Assembly (NCBI RefSeq): GCF_030929495.1
Contig: NZ_JAVFWN010000002.1
Span: 310,001-374,000, forward strand
Source: Nocardioides sp. LHD-245
Lineage (GTDB): Bacteria; Actinomycetota; Actinomycetes; Propionibacteriales; Nocardioidaceae
Direction of reading: 5' to 3'
Length of the DNA stretch: 64,000 bases
Part shown: piece after piece, positions 24,918-33,069 of the stretch
How the letters are laid out: every line of letters begins with the position of its first letter
How positions within the stretch are numbered: position 1 is the first letter of the stretch
Made by a program: the position numbers and the translations under genes
Notes under the pieces: generated by a model
What the model was told of the DNA's origin: nothing
Database searches by the model: none
Seen by the model: only the letters and a program-made list of their open reading frames with translations

Positions 24918-26438
24918 TCAGTCCAGCGAGACGCCGAGGAACTTCGGCTTGCCGAGGAGGTTGTCCTCGAAGCCGGAGACGTCCTCGCCCAGCGCGATCA
25001 GGTTGTCGGGGAAGGAGATCGGGAGGAACGACGCGTTCTCGAAGATCGCGGTCGCGGCCTCATGGAAGCCGGGTGCCCGCTGGTCGCCCTCGAGCGACGC
25101 GTCGGTCGTCTCCAGCGCCTCCGCGAGACCCGGGGTCGCCAGGCCGGACACGTTGTAGAAGCTGCTGTCCGAGAAGAGCACGTCGAAGGCCATCTTCGGG
25201 TCGGGACGGCCGGTGAAGGCGGAGAGCAGCGCGGGCTCCGCGTGGTCGACGAAGTAGGCGTTGACCGCCTGGACGCCCTCCAGCGGCTTCAGGTTGACCG
25301 TGACACCGACGTCGGCCCACTGCTGCTGGAGGATCTCACCCATCCGCACGGTGCCGGCGTCAGCGCTGAGCAGCATGTCGAAGGACAGGTCCGACGCGCC
25401 GGCCTCGGCCAGCAGCGCCCGGGCCTGGTCCGGGTCGAAGTCGTAGGCCAGCTCCTCGTTCGCCGCCCAGTAGCTGCCGGGGAACAGGGTCGAGGCCGGG
25501 CTGCCCAGCCCGAAGTAGGCGCTCTTCACGATGGTCTCGCGGTCGATGGCGAGATTCAGCGCCCGGCGTACGCGCACGTCCTTCAGCTCCGCCGAGCCGA
25601 GGTCGAAGTACACCTCGTCGACCCACAGCCGCGGCGTCCGGACCAGCTGGACCTCCGACTTCCCGTCCAGCTCGGCGGCGTCGGAGGGGGCGTAGCCGAG
25701 GGCGACGTCCTGCTTGCCGGAGCGCAGCGAGGTGGCCCGGGTGGTCGGATCGGCGACCACGTTGAACTGGAGCTCGGGCACCCGGGTGGCGTCGGCGTCC
25801 CAGTAGTCGTCGAACCGCTCGACGCGCAGGAACTGGCCGCGGTTCCACTTCACGATCGACCACGGGCCCGCGCCGACCGGGTTGTCGCTGACGTCGCCGT
25901 CGCTCTTCTCGACGGCGGCCGGCGAGACCATCATGCCGGCCCGGTCCGCGAGCACCATGAGCAGCGAGGCGTCCGGCTCGGCCAGCTCGAGGGTGACGGT
26001 GAGCGGGTCGTCCACGCGGATCGCGGTGACCGAGGCGAGGTCGACCGCGACGTTCGAGCCCTCGCCGCGGGCACGCTCGAGGTTGAACCGGACCGCCTCC
26101 GCGTCCAGGGCGGTGCCGTCGTGGAAGGTCAGCCCGTCGCGCAGGGTGAGGGTCAGCTCCTTCGGGCTCGCCTGCGACCAGGACTCCACCAGGCCGGGCT
26201 GCGGCACCATGTCGGCGTCGAAGCCGACCAGCGTCTCGTAGATCGGGTAGAGCATCACGTGGTCGCCTCCGGCACTGCCGAGGATCGGGTCCAGCGAGGA
26301 CGCGTCGGCCGGTACGGCGACGTCGAGTCGCCGGTCCCCTCCGGCGCTGTCGCCGTCGCCGCCGCAGGCGGTGAGGGCGAGGGTGAGGGCGGTGACCAGC
26401 GCCACGCCCGTCCGCTTGAGTGTCATGAGCTTCCTCAT
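24918..26438 (-). CDS. Extracellular solute-binding lipoprotein, family 5 (peptide/nickel type)
   Basis: The substrate receptor of the importer: 506 residues, with a lipoprotein signal (LALTACGGDGD, lipid anchor at Cys near residue 24). The SBP_bac_5 fold is marked by DPILGSAGGDHVMLYPIYET near residue 55, LRDGLTFHDGTALDAEAVRF and the family signature DVRVRRALNLAIDRETIV. GGAAGGAAG upstream supports the ATG. Family 5 proteins bind peptides but also metals, opines, sugars and aromatic conjugates. With CoA-degradation genes alongside, a carboxylate or amide substrate is plausible (inference). Confidence 0.93.
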   Translation of the reverse strand: MRKLMTLKRTGVALVTALTLALTACGGDGDSAGGDRRLDVAVPADASSLDPILGSAGGDHVMLYPIYETLVGFDADMVPQPGLVESWSQASPKELTLTLRDGLTFHDGTALDAEAVRFNLERARGEGSNVAVDLASVTAIRVDDPLTVTLELAEPDASLLMVLADRAGMMVSPAAVEKSDGDVSDNPVGAGPWSIVKWNRGQFLRVERFDDYWDADATRVPELQFNVVADPTTRATSLRSGKQDVALGYAPSDAAELDGKSEVQLVRTPRLWVDEVYFDLGSAELKDVRVRRALNLAIDRETIVKSAYFGLGSPASTLFPGSYWAANEELAYDFDPDQARALLAEAGASDLSFDMLLSADAGTVRMGEILQQQWADVGVTVNLKPLEGVQAVNAYFVDHAEPALLSAFTGRPDPKMAFDVLFSDSSFYNVSGLATPGLAEALETTDASLEGDQRAPGFHEAATAIFENASFLPISFPDNLIALGEDVSGFEDNLLGKPKFLGVSLD

Positions 26439-26506
26439 GTGTCTTCCTTCCTTGACAGCGCTCGGCGCGCTGGGGTCTGTCGGATCCGGCCCGAGCCGTC
26501 GTGCGG

Positions 26507-27262
26507 TCAGCGCAGTGCGTTGCCCCCGTCGGCGATCAGGGACTGGCCGGTCACCCAGCCGGCGGACGCGCTGCACAGGAAGCCGACGACCGCCGCGAGG
26601 TCGCCCGCGCGCCCGACCCGGCCCAGGGGCGTCGCGCGCCGCACCGCCTCCTTGAGGCGCTCGGGATCGCTCGTGATCTCGGCGAGGGCGTCGGTGTCGA
26701 CGACGCCGCCGACCGCGGTGTTGGCCGTGATGCCGCGCGGCCCGAGCTCGGCGGCCAGGTAGCGCACGACGCTCTCCACCGCGGCCATGGACGCCGCGAT
26801 GGGCGCATAGCCCGGCACGTGCCGGTGGGTACCGGTGCTCGTCACCGCGACGATCCGACCGCCGTCGTCCAGGTCGGCGCCGGCGGCGTCGACCAGGCTC
26901 AGCAGCGCACCGACGCGGGCGGTGAACATCTCCTGGTACACCCCCAGGGCCACGCCGAGCGACGTGCCGAGGCCGGGATGCTCCGCGCCGAAGCCGGTCG
27001 CGTTGGACACGACGGCGCGCACCGGGCCCAGCGCCGCGCGCGCCCCGGCCACCAGCAGCTGGCAGGACTCCGGCGAGCGCACGTCGACCTGGTAGGCCAC
27101 CGCCCGGACCCCGTGTCCCTCCGCCGTCGCCACCACCTCCTGCGCGGCGTCGGCCCGGGCGAAGTAGCCGACAGCGAGGTCGTAGCCGTCGCGTGCCAGC
27201 TGCTCGGCGACGGCGCGGCCGATGCCGCGGCTGGCCCCGGTGACGACCGCGAGCCCGCTCAT
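26507..27262 (-). CDS. FabL-like SDR protein lacking the catalytic lysine
   Basis: A 251-residue Rossmann-fold protein with the NAD(P) site VVTGASRGIGRAVAE (residues 6-20) and a C-terminal end resembling enoyl-ACP reductase FabL (VGGVVDTDAL, TPLGRVGRAGDL, GQSLIADGG). FabI/FabL enzymes use Tyr-X6-Lys. Here the segment is YAPIAASM: the Tyr is present but the Lys position is Met (ATG, complement of 26786-26788). The classical Tyr-X3-Lys is not present either, and the SDR Asn block reads VSNATG. It may be inactive, a structural partner, or use altered chemistry. Its start overlaps the crotonase stop by 4 bp. See findings. Confidence 0.88.
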   Translation of the reverse strand: MSGLAVVTGASRGIGRAVAEQLARDGYDLAVGYFARADAAQEVVATAEGHGVRAVAYQVDVRSPESCQLLVAGARAALGPVRAVVSNATGFGAEHPGLGTSLGVALGVYQEMFTARVGALLSLVDAAGADLDDGGRIVAVTSTGTHRHVPGYAPIAASMAAVESVVRYLAAELGPRGITANTAVGGVVDTDALAEITSDPERLKEAVRRATPLGRVGRAGDLAAVVGFLCSASAGWVTGQSLIADGGNALR

Positions 27263-28059
27263 GCCGGCTCCCCGAGACCCGAGAAGCCGACCGGGGCACC
27301 GGCCTGCGCCGCGGCGTACCGCTCGCGGGCGGCGCGCTGGAGACGCAGCGAGTCCGGCGTCGCGAGCAGTTCCCCGAAGGTGCCGCCCTCCAGCCGCAGG
27401 GCGGCGGCGAGGTCCAGCTCGGCGCCCTCGCGCACGACCCGCTTGGCCGCGGCCACCGCGGCGCGCGGCAGCCGCGCGATGTCGGTCGCGGCCGCCAGCA
27501 CCTCGGCGCGGAAGTCGCCGGAGAACACCCGGCTGACGATCCCGAGCCGCTCGGCGTGGGCGGCGTCGACCCGCAGGCCGGTGATCACGAGGTCGGTCGC
27601 GGGACCGCGCCCGATCAGCCGGATCAGGCGCTGGGAGCCGCCCGCGCCGGGGACGATGCCCAGCGCGGTCTCGATCGCGGAGAAGTGCGCCCGCGGGCTC
27701 GCCCAGCGCAGGGTGCAGGCGAGCGACAGCTCCAGTCCCCCACCCCATGCCTGGCCGTCGATGGCGGCGACGACCGGCTGCGGCATGGTCTCGATCAGGC
27801 GCATCGTGGTGTACCACGCCCGCGCCTCCGGCACCGGCCCGTCGGCCAGCCGGGTCAGCTCGTCGAGGTCGGCGTGCGCGATGAAGCGCTCCGGGTCCGC
27901 GCTGGCCAGGACGACGACGGCGATGTCCGGGTCGTCCGCGAGAGCAGTGAGATGGTCGCCGAGCTCGGTGAGCGCGGCGAAGGTGAGGAAGTTCCGCGGG
28001 GGGTTGTCGTAGACGAGCTCGACCACGCCTCCGGAGCGGGTGGCTTTCCACAGCGGCAT
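27259..28059 (-). CDS. Enoyl-CoA hydratase/isomerase (crotonase family)
   Basis: A 266-residue crotonase. The oxyanion-hole segment is AIDGQAWGGGLELSLACT (about residues 98-115) and carries the first catalytic Glu. AIETALGIVPGAGGSQRL (about 127-144) carries the second, so hydratase activity is plausible. The first oxyanion strand reads FIAHADLDEL, slightly off the usual CAGADL. It has 4-bp coupling to the FabL-like gene and follows the CocE-type hydrolase with a 1-bp gap. A step of CoA-ester degradation is likely; the substrate is unknown. Confidence 0.92.
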   Translation of the reverse strand: MPLWKATRSGGVVELVYDNPPRNFLTFAALTELGDHLTALADDPDIAVVVLASADPERFIAHADLDELTRLADGPVPEARAWYTTMRLIETMPQPVVAAIDGQAWGGGLELSLACTLRWASPRAHFSAIETALGIVPGAGGSQRLIRLIGRGPATDLVITGLRVDAAHAERLGIVSRVFSGDFRAEVLAAATDIARLPRAAVAAAKRVVREGAELDLAAALRLEGGTFGELLATPDSLRLQRAARERYAAAQAGAPVGFSGLGEPA

Positions 28060-28060
28060 G

Positions 28061-29698
28061 TCAGCGCTGTCCTTCCTGGGGGTGGACGTCGATGGAGAGC
28101 GTCGACTCCGCGAGATGGAGGTCGACGGCGACGGTGCGGGCCTCGGCGGAGGTGCTCGAGGGCGCGCCGGTGCTGAGGTTGCGGTCGAGGTGGGGGAAGG
28201 CGCTGCCCGTCACGAGCAGGCCCAGCCGGTGGCCCGGCCCGAAGCGCTGCGCGGCGTACCCGAGGTCGACGCGGACCCGGGCAGGAGCGCCGTCGGCGGG
28301 GCCGCCGAGCACGTGGCTCAGCCGGGCCACGCCCTCGGCGACGGGGTACACCCGCCCGTCGGGACGGACGTCGACCAGGCGGACGACGAGGTCGGCGTCC
28401 GGCTGGCTCACCGACACCGTCAGGTCCGCGTGGACGGCGCCCACGACGTCGAGCGGCTCGTCGAGCTCCGCCGTCCGGTAGCCGAGCACATCGGGTCGCT
28501 CGAGCTGCCGGCTCAGGTCGAGCGGTCCCGGCGTGGACCGCCCGAGGTGGATGACCCGGCCGCCGCGGCTCGGCACCGGGTCGAGCGGGTCGTGGACAAG
28601 GCTGTCGACGGCGCCGGCCGCCTCCGGCTCGGGACCGAGGGCGCCGGCCCGCCCCAGGTGCAGCACCTCGGACCGGGTGGCGCGCGGCGGCCAGGCATCG
28701 GCCGTGTGCCACTGGTCGGCGCCCATGAGGAAGTACCTGACCTCGTGCCGCGGCGCGACCGCCGCGGGGTCCGCGAAGAAGGCCAGCTGCTGCGCGGGCA
28801 CGGTCGCCGCCGCGGCGGAGGCGGTGATGCCGAAGTTCAGCTCGCCGGTGTGGTGCGGCAGCGGTCCGGTGTGCGCCCACGGGCCGACGACGAGGCGGTG
28901 CGCCAGCTCGGGATGGGCCCGGACGGCGTCGCGGAACGTGTCGATCGTGGCGGAGGCGAAGACGTCGAACCAACCCGTCGTGACGAACACCGGCACCTCG
29001 ACGGCGGCCGGCTCCCACTCGGGGGTGGTCGGCACCCGGCCGGCCAGCAGCGCGGGGACGTCGATCGGGAAGCCGCGCAGCCGCGCCAGCGGACCGTCGG
29101 CCAGCGGCAGTGCCGCGAGCGCCGGCTCCGGGTCGAGCAGCAGAGCGTGCAGGGTCGCGACCGTCTCGGCGTCGGCGTCCTCCGGACGCCGACGCAGCCA
29201 GTCGGCGGCCATGTAGAGCAGCCAGCTGACGACCTGCTCGAGCCGCATCGCCCCGCCCAGCTCCCGCAGGTCGCGGCTGCCCGAGGTCACCATCGCCGCG
29301 GCCACGCCGGCCAGGCTCGGCGGACGCTGGGCGGCGCCCAGGAAGGAGACGATGCCGCCGTACGACGTGCCGGCGAGGATCACCCGGCCGTCGCACCACT
29401 CCTGGCGGGCGACCCACTCCACGGTGTCGTAGGCGTCGAGGGCCTCCTGGTCCCACATGATCGGCTCCCAGTCGCCCTCCGAGCCGAACCGGCCCCGGGT
29501 GTCCTGGCAGACCGCGGCGAACCCGCCGTGGAGGCAGTCGACCGGCCGCAGTACGTCGGAGGTGATCGCGCGGCGGCCGTAGGGCGTGCGGAAGACCACC
29601 GCGGGACGGGGCTCGCCGTGGTGCCACACGTCGGCCTGCAGCGCCACGTCGTCGCGCATCGGCGTCGCGACGTCGCCGAGCCAGAAGCCGGCGCTCAC
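28061..29698 (-). CDS. CocE/NonD-family alpha/beta hydrolase
   Basis: A 545-residue serine hydrolase of the X-Pro dipeptidyl-peptidase (S15)/cocaine-esterase family. The nucleophile elbow is LAGTSYGG (Ser near residue 117), the acid is in VTTGWFDVFAS (near 245) and the His is in VVGPWAHTG (near 275). It ends with the beta-rich CocE C-terminal jelly-roll (about 340-540). The GTG start overlaps the SDR stop (GTGA), so it is coupled. No signal peptide was seen, so it acts in the cytoplasm. It probably cleaves an ester or amide in the imported compound (inference). Confidence 0.92.
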   Translation of the reverse strand: MSAGFWLGDVATPMRDDVALQADVWHHGEPRPAVVFRTPYGRRAITSDVLRPVDCLHGGFAAVCQDTRGRFGSEGDWEPIMWDQEALDAYDTVEWVARQEWCDGRVILAGTSYGGIVSFLGAAQRPPSLAGVAAAMVTSGSRDLRELGGAMRLEQVVSWLLYMAADWLRRRPEDADAETVATLHALLLDPEPALAALPLADGPLARLRGFPIDVPALLAGRVPTTPEWEPAAVEVPVFVTTGWFDVFASATIDTFRDAVRAHPELAHRLVVGPWAHTGPLPHHTGELNFGITASAAAATVPAQQLAFFADPAAVAPRHEVRYFLMGADQWHTADAWPPRATRSEVLHLGRAGALGPEPEAAGAVDSLVHDPLDPVPSRGGRVIHLGRSTPGPLDLSRQLERPDVLGYRTAELDEPLDVVGAVHADLTVSVSQPDADLVVRLVDVRPDGRVYPVAEGVARLSHVLGGPADGAPARVRVDLGYAAQRFGPGHRLGLLVTGSAFPHLDRNLSTGAPSSTSAEARTVAVDLHLAESTLSIDVHPQEGQR

Positions 29699-30462
29699 GC
29701 CGACGCCGCCGTCGGGAGCATCCCCAGGCCCATCTCGTTCCAGCCGGCGGTCGCGCCGCCGTCGACCGTGATCACGCCGCCGTTCATGTACGACGACTCG
29801 GGGAGCGCCGCGAAGACCGCCGCCCGGGCCTGCTCCTCCGGGCGGCTGAGCCGTCCGGCAGGCGTCGCTCTCAGGAACCCGTTGCGGGCGACGCCGTCCT
29901 CCGGCCACAGCTCGTCGGCCATCGCGGTGTGGGTCGGTCCGGTGACCATCGCCACGGCGCGGATGCCCTGGGCGCCGTAGTCGACCGCGACCGATCGGGT
30001 CAGCCCGATGACCGCGTGCTTGGCCATGTTGTAGACCGACGACCTCGGCGTCGCGCCGACGCCGCACATCGAGGCGGTGAACACGAAGACGCCGCCCCGC
30101 TCCCGCATGTGCGGCACGCCCGAGCGCACGAGGTAGAAGTTCGCGTCGCAGCACACGCCCATCACCCGGCGGTAGTCGTCGTCGGAGATCGAGTGCGGGC
30201 GACCCGGGATGCTGATGCCCGCGTTGCCGTGCACCACGTCGAGCCGGCCGTGCTCGGCCACCACCGCACGCAGTGCGGCGTCGACCGCGGCGGGGTCGGA
30301 CACGTCGCAGGCCCGGATCCCCGGACCCTCGCGCAGGTCCAGGCCCACCACGGTGGCGCCGGCCCGCTCGAACAGCGTCGCCGACGCGGCTCCGATGCCG
30401 GACGCCGCGCCGGTCACGACGACGACGTGGCCGTCGAAGCGGCCGAAGATGTTCTCGCTCAT
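29695..30462 (-). CDS. SDR-family oxidoreductase (classical, catalytically complete)
   Basis: A 255-residue short-chain dehydrogenase/reductase. The cofactor motif is VVVTGAASGIGAA (residues 14-26), with Asp in VVGLDL favouring NAD(H). HGNAGIS is the NAG block, the Ser is in FTASMCG and the catalytic pair is in VYNMAKHAVIG (Tyr-X3-Lys, near residue 150). It lies 12 bp downstream of a crotonase gene and overlaps the CocE gene. It is a candidate beta-hydroxyacyl-CoA or alcohol dehydrogenase in the pathway. Confidence 0.92.
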   Translation of the reverse strand: MSENIFGRFDGHVVVVTGAASGIGAASATLFERAGATVVGLDLREGPGIRACDVSDPAAVDAALRAVVAEHGRLDVVHGNAGISIPGRPHSISDDDYRRVMGVCCDANFYLVRSGVPHMRERGGVFVFTASMCGVGATPRSSVYNMAKHAVIGLTRSVAVDYGAQGIRAVAMVTGPTHTAMADELWPEDGVARNGFLRATPAGRLSRPEEQARAAVFAALPESSYMNGGVITVDGGATAGWNEMGLGMLPTAASA

Positions 30463-30474
30463 GGCGGTGTCTCC

Positions 30475-31293
30475 CTACTTCCCGACGAAGCGCGGACGGC
30501 GCTTCTCGATGAAGGCCGTGGCGCCCTCGAGCGCGTCCTCGACCTCGGCGTTGTTGCGGATGTGGACGGCGTTCTGCAGGCGCAGGGCCTGCTGGACGGG
30601 CTGGCCGATCGTCTGCTCGCGCAGCTCCTTGAACAGGCCGATGGCCGCGGTCGGCGCGCTGGCGAGCCGCTCCGCCTCGGCGAGGACCGCGCCGACGAGG
30701 TCCTCGGGCGCGACCACCTTCGTGAAGATGCCGAGGCGCTCGGCCTCGTGCGCGTCGAGCAGCGCGCCCGACAGGTAGATCTCGGTCGCCCGCGCGGCGC
30801 CGACGAGCCGCGACATCATCACCAGGCCACCGGCCTGGGCGACGTTCAGCAGCGCGCTGCCGAGACGGGCTCGCGAGCTCGCGATCCGGAGGTCGCCCGC
30901 GCAGGCCAGCTCGGCACCGGCACCGGCGGCGTCGCCGTTGACCGCCATGATGACCGGGACCCGGCTGGTCACCAGCATCTCGATGATCCGCAGGTACATC
31001 GGGTCCGGCGTCGTACCGATCACCGGCGAGCGCTCGTACTCCCCGCGGAGGTGCTCCTCGACGGCGCCGAGGTCGTCGCCGGCGCAGAAGGACCGGCCCT
31101 CGCCGGTGATCACCACGACCCGTGTCGCGCGGTCCGCGAGCGCCCGCTCGAGCACGGCGTACAGCTCCTCGCCGAGAGCGCGGTCGATCGCGTTCAGCCG
31201 CTCCGGGCGGTTCAGGGCGATCCACCGGACCCCCGGGCTCGGCTCGTGGGTGCGCAACGTCGAGAGCGCGGGCTCTTCGTGCAGGGTGGTCAT
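30475..31293 (-). CDS. Crotonase-family protein with one catalytic Glu missing
   Basis: A 272-residue crotonase. SFCAGDDLGAVEEHL provides the first oxyanion strand, and VNGDAAGAGAELACAGDLRI (about residues 118-137) has the first Glu. The segment that normally supplies the second Glu (PE-x2-LG-x2-P) reads GSALLNVAQAGGLVM, with no acidic residue. A simple hydratase is therefore unlikely; isomerase, dehalogenase, ring-cleaving or other crotonase chemistry is possible. It is coupled by a 4-bp overlap to the SDR upstream. See findings. Confidence 0.9.
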   Translation of the reverse strand: MTTLHEEPALSTLRTHEPSPGVRWIALNRPERLNAIDRALGEELYAVLERALADRATRVVVITGEGRSFCAGDDLGAVEEHLRGEYERSPVIGTTPDPMYLRIIEMLVTSRVPVIMAVNGDAAGAGAELACAGDLRIASSRARLGSALLNVAQAGGLVMMSRLVGAARATEIYLSGALLDAHEAERLGIFTKVVAPEDLVGAVLAEAERLASAPTAAIGLFKELREQTIGQPVQQALRLQNAVHIRNNAEVEDALEGATAFIEKRRPRFVGK

Positions 31294-32024
31294 GAGCGGT
31301 TCATTCCTCCATCGATGAAAAGTGACTGGCCGGTGACGTAGCCGGCGTCCTCGCCGAGGAGCCAGCTGACGGCGCCGGCCACGTCGGCCGGGCGCCCCAG
31401 GCGGCGCAGCGGCAGGGTCCGGGCGACGCGCTCGGCCAGCGAGCGCAGCTCGCCCTCGTCGAGCATCGGCGTGTCGATGAACCCCGGGCAGACCGCGTTG
31501 GCGCGGACTCCGCGGGGGCCCAGCTCGACAGCCAGCGAGCGGGTCAGGGTCAGCAGGCCGCCCTTGCTGGCGTCGTAGGCGACCTGGCCGGCGAAGCCGG
31601 TCACCGCGATCGAGCAGACGTTGACGACCGCGGCCGAGCGGCCGGCCGCCAGCAGGTCGGCCAGGTCGCGGGCCAGCCGGAAGGGCGCGCCCAGGTTGAC
31701 GTCCAGGACGGCGTCCCAGCGCTCGTCGGCATGCTCCGACAGCGGCGCTCGCAGCTCGATCCCGGCGTTGTTGACGAGGCCGTCGATCCCGCCGAGCAGC
31801 TCGACACCGTGCCGCGCGACCTCCCGGGAGGCAGCCGGATCCCGGAGGTCGACGCCGACGACGTGCAGGCCCGGCGCGTCCGGGCCCCGGTCGCGACGTA
31901 CGACGTCCGGGTGGTCGACCGCCAGCACCCGGGCGCCGTCGGCGAGCAGGCGAGCGGTGAGGGCGGTGCCGATCCCTCCCAGCGCGCCGGTGACGACGAC
32001 ACGACGCTGCTCGAGGTCCGTCAT
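31290..32024 (-). CDS. SDR-family oxidoreductase (classical)
   Basis: A 244-residue SDR with VVVTGALGGIGTALTARL (residues 9-26), NNAGI, Ser in VNVCSIAVTG, the catalytic pair in VAYDASKGGLL (Tyr-X3-Lys near residue 148) and the standard C-terminal VTGQSLFIDGG. The ATG at 32024 is chosen over a longer frame because homology starts there and it overlaps the upstream amidohydrolase stop by 4 bp. It is probably a 3-hydroxyacyl-CoA or alcohol dehydrogenase in the TetR-controlled pathway (inference). Confidence 0.92.
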   Translation of the reverse strand: MTDLEQRRVVVTGALGGIGTALTARLLADGARVLAVDHPDVVRRDRGPDAPGLHVVGVDLRDPAASREVARHGVELLGGIDGLVNNAGIELRAPLSEHADERWDAVLDVNLGAPFRLARDLADLLAAGRSAAVVNVCSIAVTGFAGQVAYDASKGGLLTLTRSLAVELGPRGVRANAVCPGFIDTPMLDEGELRSLAERVARTLPLRRLGRPADVAGAVSWLLGEDAGYVTGQSLFIDGGMNRS

Positions 32025-33001
32025 CCGGCCGCCTCCAGGTCGCGGGCCAGCAGCCGGGCCGCGTTGCCGCTGAGCCAAGCCTCACGAACCTCGGCGGTGA
32101 TCGGGAGCAGGGCGGCGGACGCGACCACCGCGGCCGGTCCCTGGCCGTGGGTCCAGCTCGTGGAGCCGAAGAGCACCCGGTCGCGCACCGACCGCGACCC
32201 GTGGAGGAAGAGCGGCTCCCAGCCGGAGCCGGCCGCGGCCATCGTGCGCGGGTGGTGCGAGGAGAACTCCAGGTAGACGTGCGGATGGCGCTGGAGGAGG
32301 GCGACGGCGTCCAGGACCCAGGGCCAGCCGCCGTGGCCGAGCACGATCCGCAGGCGCGGGTGCCGGATCGCCAGGGCGTCGATGACCTGCGGGCTGCTGA
32401 TCGTCATGGGCGAGGAGGAGAAGCTCTGCCCGCTGTGGATCCAGACCGGCAGGTCCCGATCGACGGCGAGCGCCCACAGCCCGTCCAGGGCCGGGTCGCC
32501 GGGATCCACGCCGTCCAGGAAGGGGATCACCGACAGTCCCGTCATGCCGAGCTCGTCGACCGCCCGTGTCGCCTCGGCGACCGCGGCGTCCGGGTCCGCC
32601 AGCGAGACGCCGGCCCAGGGCACGAAACGGTCGCTGAGCCGGGCGATCCCGGCGACGTGGTCGTTCGTCGTACCGCCCTCGCACGGCCACGGTCCGCCGT
32701 GGATCACCTGCACGATGTCGTTGTCCTCGAGCTCGGCGACCCGGGCCTCGGGATCGAAGGCGCGGGCCGCGACCGCGGCCAGATCGTCGATCGCCGCGTC
32801 GAGGTCCTCGGCCAGCGCCGCCCGGATCTGCCGGGGCGAGCGGTCGGACAGGGCGGCGAAGCGCGCGGCGAAGACCACGCCGTAGCGCGGCGCGGCGCTC
32901 AGCAGGGCGCCCAGGTAGGCCCGCCAGCCCTCGCGGCCCAGGACGACGTCGCACAGGTCGACGGCGGCGGGCTGCCGGGTGAAGGGCATCACAGAATGCA
33001 T
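32021..33001 (-). CDS. Amidohydrolase_2-family protein with incomplete metal site
   Basis: A 326-residue TIM-barrel protein of the ACMSD-like amidohydrolase_2 family. IHSGQSF (near residue 192) and LGHGGWPWV (near 222) are the conserved His strands. However, the N-terminal HxH site expected after the first strand reads VDLCDVV, and the strand-8 FGTDWP motif reads FGSTSWTHG, so the HxH and the catalytic Asp are both lost. It is the first gene of the cluster: promoter TTGACG-N18-TAAACA and the TetR operator lie just upstream, and the ATG is seven bases from the -10. The GTG at 32992 and ATG at 32989 are alternatives. It may be a pseudoenzyme or a metal-independent lyase. Confidence 0.85.
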   Translation of the reverse strand: MHSVMPFTRQPAAVDLCDVVLGREGWRAYLGALLSAAPRYGVVFAARFAALSDRSPRQIRAALAEDLDAAIDDLAAVAARAFDPEARVAELEDNDIVQVIHGGPWPCEGGTTNDHVAGIARLSDRFVPWAGVSLADPDAAVAEATRAVDELGMTGLSVIPFLDGVDPGDPALDGLWALAVDRDLPVWIHSGQSFSSSPMTISSPQVIDALAIRHPRLRIVLGHGGWPWVLDAVALLQRHPHVYLEFSSHHPRTMAAAGSGWEPLFLHGSRSVRDRVLFGSTSWTHGQGPAAVVASAALLPITAEVREAWLSGNAARLLARDLEAAG

Positions 33002-33049
33002 GAACGTTTGTTTACCAGGACGGCGAGCGCTACGTCAACAAACGTTCAT
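33000..33049. promoter_or_regulatory. TetR operator and divergent promoters
   Basis: Perfect 13-bp inverted repeat: ATGAACGTTTGTT (33000-33012) and AACAAACGTTCAT (33037-33049), each around an AACGTT core, with 24 bp between. The leftward promoter TTGACG (33038-33033) N18 TAAACA (33014-33009) lies inside it. The rightward tetR -10, TACGGT (33058-33063), lies just outside, 6 bp before the tetR GTG. A repressor bound here would block both directions. Confidence 0.82.
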
Positions 33050-33069
33050 ATATCGGGTACGGTGGTGCC

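Noticed and set aside
24006..26762. 918-codon plus-strand open frame over the importer genes
   Set aside because: Antisense to DppD-type ATPase and binding-protein genes, with no domains.
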